Origin: an uncultured Lachnospiraceae bacterium
GTDB lineage: Bacteria; Bacillota; Clostridia; Lachnospirales; Lachnospiraceae
Reading direction: 5' to 3'
Length of the DNA stretch: 26,974 nucleotides
Assembly: GCA_958426095.1 (NCBI GenBank)
Contig: CATZYB010000009.1
Coordinates: forward strand, 1 to 26,974
Numbering within the stretch: the stretch's first letter is position 1; every line of letters starts with the position of its first letter. The position numbers were made by a program, and so were the translations under genes. This document shows positions 24,099-26,974 of this stretch, piece after piece. The notes below the pieces were generated by a model that was given only the letters and a program-made list of their open reading frames with translations, made no database searches and had not been told where the DNA came from.

Positions 24099-24935
24099 AT
24101 GGCACAGATGGAAGAAGCATTTAACGGCGAGATCGGTCACAATATGTTTTATACAAAAGAAGAACGGGAGGAAGATGTTCTGGAAACTCTGTATCTCTGG
24201 TGGCGGGAGGGCAAATCGATAACGATACCTGAGGTTTGTATTGAATTTGATATGACGAAGCGGGAACTGTCCTATATCATTAAGCAGATGGTAAAGCATG
24301 GATATGTGCGGCGAACCGAAAAGGACGGAGGTCTGGAACTGACTTCTTTTGGAAAGGCCCAGGGGGCGGAGTGCCTGGCCCGGCATCAGCATCTGACCCA
24401 GTTCATCCAGATGATCTGCGGCCTGGATGAAAGCAGTGCTGAGGAAAATGCCTGCCGGATGGAGCATGTGGTCAGCGGAGAAGTCATTCATGGAATCTGC
24501 GATTTTATGAAATATGGCGACAGTTATGACCGTACTGTAAGAAATGCCAATCTGCGCTTTTTTTATGATGAAGGGGAATATACCTTTTGTATGGGCATAT
24601 ATCGTGCAGAAAAAAGATATCCCCGGGTTTTGGCAGAAGAACATAATTTCTTTTCCGATGAAATACGTTTAAAAGTAGAAAATGAAAAAAGTTATTTTTG
24701 CCTGAAAAAGATAAGCAGCCGGGCGCCGGAATATCTCTGGTATAAGGCCGAATTCGACTGGAAACCGGCGGAGAGAACCGACGAGGGCTTTCAAATACCG
24801 ACAGATGTGCTGACCTTTACCTTCGGTTCCAGAATGTTAGTTATCGAAGGCTACGGCATGATTGGATTTTCAGACTGTGAGAATACACCTCCGGAAAGTC
24901 GAGACTATCGGGAGATGAATGTACATATATGGTAA
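24099..24935 (+). CDS. DtxR-type metal-dependent regulator with unassigned C-terminal domain
   Basis: The first 145 residues form a DtxR/MntR-like regulator: a winged helix (TIPEVCIEFDMTKRELSYII, then VRRTEKDGGLELTSFGK) and a dimerisation/metal domain (ARHQHLTQFIQMICGLD, then ENACRMEHVVSGEVI). Ligands can be matched: Asp26 and Glu29 as in MntR, His96, and Cys119, Glu122, His123 as in DtxR; DtxR Glu83 and His98 counterparts are Thr and Glu. Residues 146-278 form a beta-rich domain unlike the SH3-like domain of DtxR and shared with the next gene. The start is uncertain: AAAGGA lies only two bases before 24099, and ATG at 24108 is an alternative. The promoter region carries a DtxR-like site. It precedes a paralogue of equal length. 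Confidence 0.8.
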   Translation: MAQMEEAFNGEIGHNMFYTKEEREEDVLETLYLWWREGKSITIPEVCIEFDMTKRELSYIIKQMVKHGYVRRTEKDGGLELTSFGKAQGAECLARHQHLTQFIQMICGLDESSAEENACRMEHVVSGEVIHGICDFMKYGDSYDRTVRNANLRFFYDEGEYTFCMGIYRAEKRYPRVLAEEHNFFSDEIRLKVENEKSYFCLKKISSRAPEYLWYKAEFDWKPAERTDEGFQIPTDVLTFTFGSRMLVIEGYGMIGFSDCENTPPESRDYREMNVHIW

Positions 24936-24948
24936 AGAGGGGAAGATA

Positions 24949-25785
24949 ATGGCACAGGGTGATAATTTTAAACGGGAAAACCTTCCGACAATGCAGCAGC
25001 TTCAATATTTAACGGAATTGGAAAAACTGGGAAACCGACGGGGAAATGTAGCCATGATTGCGGACATTTGCGGTGTACACCATGGTTCTGTCAGCAGATA
25101 TTTGAAAATCTGTTATGAAAATGGCCTGCTGACAAAGGATTATACGTTTACACCAAACGGGAAACTGTGGCTTGACGGTTATAAAAAGCTTATTGGAGAT
25201 TTGGAAGTGTATCTTCGCAATATTGGTATGGCTGAAAGTGAGATTCCAGGTCATGTCAAACGGATGATTGAAAATCTCGAATATCATGTGCTGGTAAATA
25301 TGATTCGCAGCGACAGGGAAATGCGGAGAGAACATTCGGCGGATAAAAAGGAAAATACATCTAAAAATTTTTTAAGCGAAGTTCTGGAATACGGCACTTA
25401 CCCGGTGGAATTTATGTTGTTCCGGGTGGGACATCCGGAAGGGACGAAAGTATCCATGGCCAACCGGGGCTTTGAACGGCCGGCGGTTCTTAAACATAAT
25501 AAACGGGGAAGCTGGCTTCATCTGTCCATTCGTGAGATGAGCGCTCAGTCCCGGATGAATGGCGAGGCGATGACAGGGCATCTTGATTCTTTAAAATTTG
25601 AACAGGACGGTATGCTTCATCAGGCTGAAATTAAAGGCGGCCAATTGAGGATACCTCTGGACGCCTGCCGTTTTCGGAAACGGCAGGGCGGAGAGATGAG
25701 CGGCAGCATTCCGGTTACTGTAAGCTGCAGCGTGGGCCGCGCCCATATGCCGGAAAGCACGGCGGTACTCATGTTCTGGCTGTGA
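24949..25785 (+). CDS. Divergent DtxR-like paralogue with the same C-terminal domain
   Basis: This 278-residue protein has the same layout and length as its neighbour. Residues 13-70 form a winged helix (GNVAMIADICGVHHGSVSRY, then TFTPNGK), and 75-125 a helical segment in the position of the DtxR metal/dimer domain (IENLEYHVLVNMI). Glu108 and Glu111 align with MntR Glu99 and Glu102, but the next residue is Tyr112 where a metal-binding histidine is expected, with His113 after it, so metal binding is doubtful. Residues 140-278 resemble the neighbour's C-terminal domain in pattern (G-x-Y near the start, IP-D near the middle, PES near the end). The start at 24949 has GAGGGGAAG (24937-24945) upstream. 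A heterodimer or non-metal partner is plausible, not shown. Confidence 0.65.
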   Translation: MAQGDNFKRENLPTMQQLQYLTELEKLGNRRGNVAMIADICGVHHGSVSRYLKICYENGLLTKDYTFTPNGKLWLDGYKKLIGDLEVYLRNIGMAESEIPGHVKRMIENLEYHVLVNMIRSDREMRREHSADKKENTSKNFLSEVLEYGTYPVEFMLFRVGHPEGTKVSMANRGFERPAVLKHNKRGSWLHLSIREMSAQSRMNGEAMTGHLDSLKFEQDGMLHQAEIKGGQLRIPLDACRFRKRQGGEMSGSIPVTVSCSVGRAHMPESTAVLMFWL

Positions 25786-25845
25786 AACAATTCTGCCGGA
25801 TCTGCTGGCTTTTGATTTGTATACTCGAATGCGTATGAGTGACAG

Positions 25846-25897
25846 CACCGGATTTTTTCCGAAGTAAAAATTTTCGGAGAGGAACCGGTGTCTTTTT
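25846..25897 (+). terminator. Branched terminator after the DtxR-like pair
   Basis: Outer stem CACCGG (25846-25851)/CCGGTG (25885-25890) encloses an inner hairpin TCCGAA/TTCGGA (about 25858-25878). TCTTTTTG follows. Confidence 0.72.
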
Positions 25898-25981
25898 GTG
25901 TCATGGATAAATATACGGCGGAGCTGATGATTCCTGAAATTAGTATAAAGCTTTTTGTCAAAATCCATCGACGGATGATAA

Positions 25982-26011
25982 TTGAATCTTATAAGTCACC
26001 CGTGTTAAAAT
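25982..26011 (+). promoter_or_regulatory. Possible promoter of the Rpn-family gene
   Basis: TTGAAT at 25982-25987, an 18-base spacer, TAAAAT at 26006-26011. Reasonable but not consensus. Confidence 0.5.
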
Positions 26012-26124
26012 AGACATATCCGGAAGGCCACTCTGGCTGACCGAAATCTTTTTATTCAAAGCTTTGTTCAAAGCAATATATCCAATGAATGGAAACATAA
26101 CGAAATAAGAAGGGAGAAATGCCT

Positions 26125-26974
26125 ATGGCAAAAAACTTAAGGGACTGTTTTCCGATGCTGCAGAGCCGGGAGGACATCCTGAAAAAAATCAATGGAGAGG
26201 AACATCTGAAAAAAACTTACTATTCATGGAAAAAAGAAGAACAAAAAGCATTTCTTGATATGTGTACCGGAGCCCGGGGCGTGAAGATGCTCTACGATGG
26301 TTTTTTCAAAGAAGTTATGAACCCGGAGTATGCGCCCCGGCGTCTGGGCGATTTCCTATCAGAGGTTTTGGGAGCCGCTGTCCGGGTAAAGAATGTCCTT
26401 CCCAACGACACGACCCGGCTGACGGATGAGAGTTCCCTGCTTGTCCTGGACATCGTCGTAGAGTTCGAGGATGGACGTATTGCCAATGTGGAAGTCCAGA
26501 AGATTGGTTATCTATTCCCGGGGGAGCGGAGCGCCTGCTATTCGGCGGACCTCCTTTTGCGACAGTACAAACGGCTGCGGGACGAGCGGAAGAAACAGTT
26601 CAGTTACCGGGACATACGTACCGTGTATACCATCGTTCTTTTTGAACACAGCCCGGAGGAGTTTCATGCTTATCCGGGAATCTACCGCCACTGCTTCGAA
26701 CAGAAATCCGACACAGGGCTCAGGCTCAGAATGCCTCAAAAATTTACTTACATAGCTCTTGACATCTTTAAGAAAAAACAGCACAATGAAGGAGACAGGA
26801 TACATGACAGGTTAGAGGCATGGCTGACCTTCTTCTGCCGGGACGAGCCGGAGATGATCTTTCGATTACTTGAAGAATATCCGGAGTTTCGGGCCTTGTA
26901 TGAAGATGTCTATGAACTGTGCCGGAATGTGGAGGGCCTTATGGAGATATTTTCAAAAGAGCTGCTGGAGATGG
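26125..26974 (+). CDS. Rpn family nuclease / PD-(D/E)XK transposase-like protein, 3' end outside the window
   Basis: An open frame of 283 codons runs off the window end. It shows the layout of the Rpn/PDDEXK_2 family: MLYDGFFKEVMNPEYAPRRL near residue 55, then ESSLLVLDIVVEFEDGRIAN and VEVQ, in which Asp109, Glu123 and Gln125 fit the PD-(D/E)XK nuclease core, followed by ERSACYSADLLLRQYKRL. Family members include E. coli RpnA-E, DNA endonucleases that promote RecA-independent recombination, and many copies in Lachnospiraceae labelled as transposases; no terminal repeats are seen here. ATG at 26125 is preferred over 26119 because AGGGAG (26111-26116) lies eight bases away. Confidence 0.82.
   Translation, partial: MAKNLRDCFPMLQSREDILKKINGEEHLKKTYYSWKKEEQKAFLDMCTGARGVKMLYDGFFKEVMNPEYAPRRLGDFLSEVLGAAVRVKNVLPNDTTRLTDESSLLVLDIVVEFEDGRIANVEVQKIGYLFPGERSACYSADLLLRQYKRLRDERKKQFSYRDIRTVYTIVLFEHSPEEFHAYPGIYRHCFEQKSDTGLRLRMPQKFTYIALDIFKKKQHNEGDRIHDRLEAWLTFFCRDEPEMIFRLLEEYPEFRALYEDVYELCRNVEGLMEIFSKELLEM

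Larger units (their letters stand above)
25786..26124 (+). other. Intergenic region between the DtxR-like pair and the Rpn-family gene
   Basis: A 339-base stretch without a convincing gene. It holds the terminator at 25846-25897, a possible promoter at 25982-26011 and a leader of about 100 bases for the next gene. A 36-codon open frame at 25903-26013 has no ribosome site. I see nothing else in it. Confidence 0.7.

Noticed and set aside
25903..26013. Short 36-codon open frame
   Set aside because: No ribosome site, overlaps the T-run of a terminator and a predicted promoter, no recognisable motif.
26125..26974. Complete insertion sequence around the Rpn-family gene
   Set aside because: No terminal inverted repeats or target duplication visible upstream; the right side is outside the window.

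Overview
The window looks like a chromosomal segment from a Gram-positive anaerobe of the Clostridia, most likely Lachnospiraceae. The evidence is the gene content (fhs/folD one-carbon genes, a YtrA-type GntR/ABC operon, several ABC-F proteins, an Rpn/PD-(D/E)XK protein), strong AGGAGG-type ribosome sites, and consensus TTGACA/TATAAT promoters with 17-base spacers. I see no rRNA, tRNA, CRISPR array, insertion sequence or phage gene.

Layout. (1) 1-7160, plus strand: a tight housekeeping operon, fhs (5' end outside the window)-folD-rimO-pgsA-cinA-large lipoprotein. Most junctions are TAATG or longer overlaps. Its likely terminator (7405-7439) lies inside the next, convergent gene. (2) 7157-7780, minus strand: a Lit-family lipoprotein intramolecular transacylase, which overlaps the lipoprotein gene tail to tail. 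(3) 7834-10237, plus strand: a queuosine-salvage operon (QueK-like nucleoside hydrolase, ECF S component, QueL-like radical SAM enzyme) behind a strong promoter and a leader resembling a preQ1-I riboswitch. (4) 10271-11033, minus strand: a YhfC-family intramembrane protease gene broken by a frameshift, probably a short deletion. (5) 11104-13154: GntR (YtrA type)-ABC ATPase-ABC permease operon. (6) 13167-15737, minus strand: an ABC-F ATPase with a degenerate second Walker A, and a membrane 4Fe-4S protein. (7) 15841-19940, plus strand: MBL-fold hydrolase, purine permease, Uup/YfmR-type ABC-F protein. (8) 20007-23944: YgbA_NO-type cysteine-rich protein translationally coupled to a CydDC-like heterodimeric ABC exporter. 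(9) 23974-25897: two tandem DtxR-like regulators, each 278 residues, sharing an unassigned C-terminal domain, behind a DtxR-like operator. (10) 26125-end: an Rpn-family nuclease running off the window.

The best-supported functional unit is queuosine salvage: QueK frees queuine from the nucleoside, the S component imports the substrate, and QueL converts queuine to preQ1, the ligand the leader would sense. The least described unit is the ygbA-cydDC-like operon next to the paired DtxR-like regulators. A 15-base motif (14/15 identical) lies upstream of both operons and suggests co-regulation, possibly linking metal sensing with nitrosative or thiol stress; that link is inference. Functions rest on motif recognition from the sequence alone; no database search was run.
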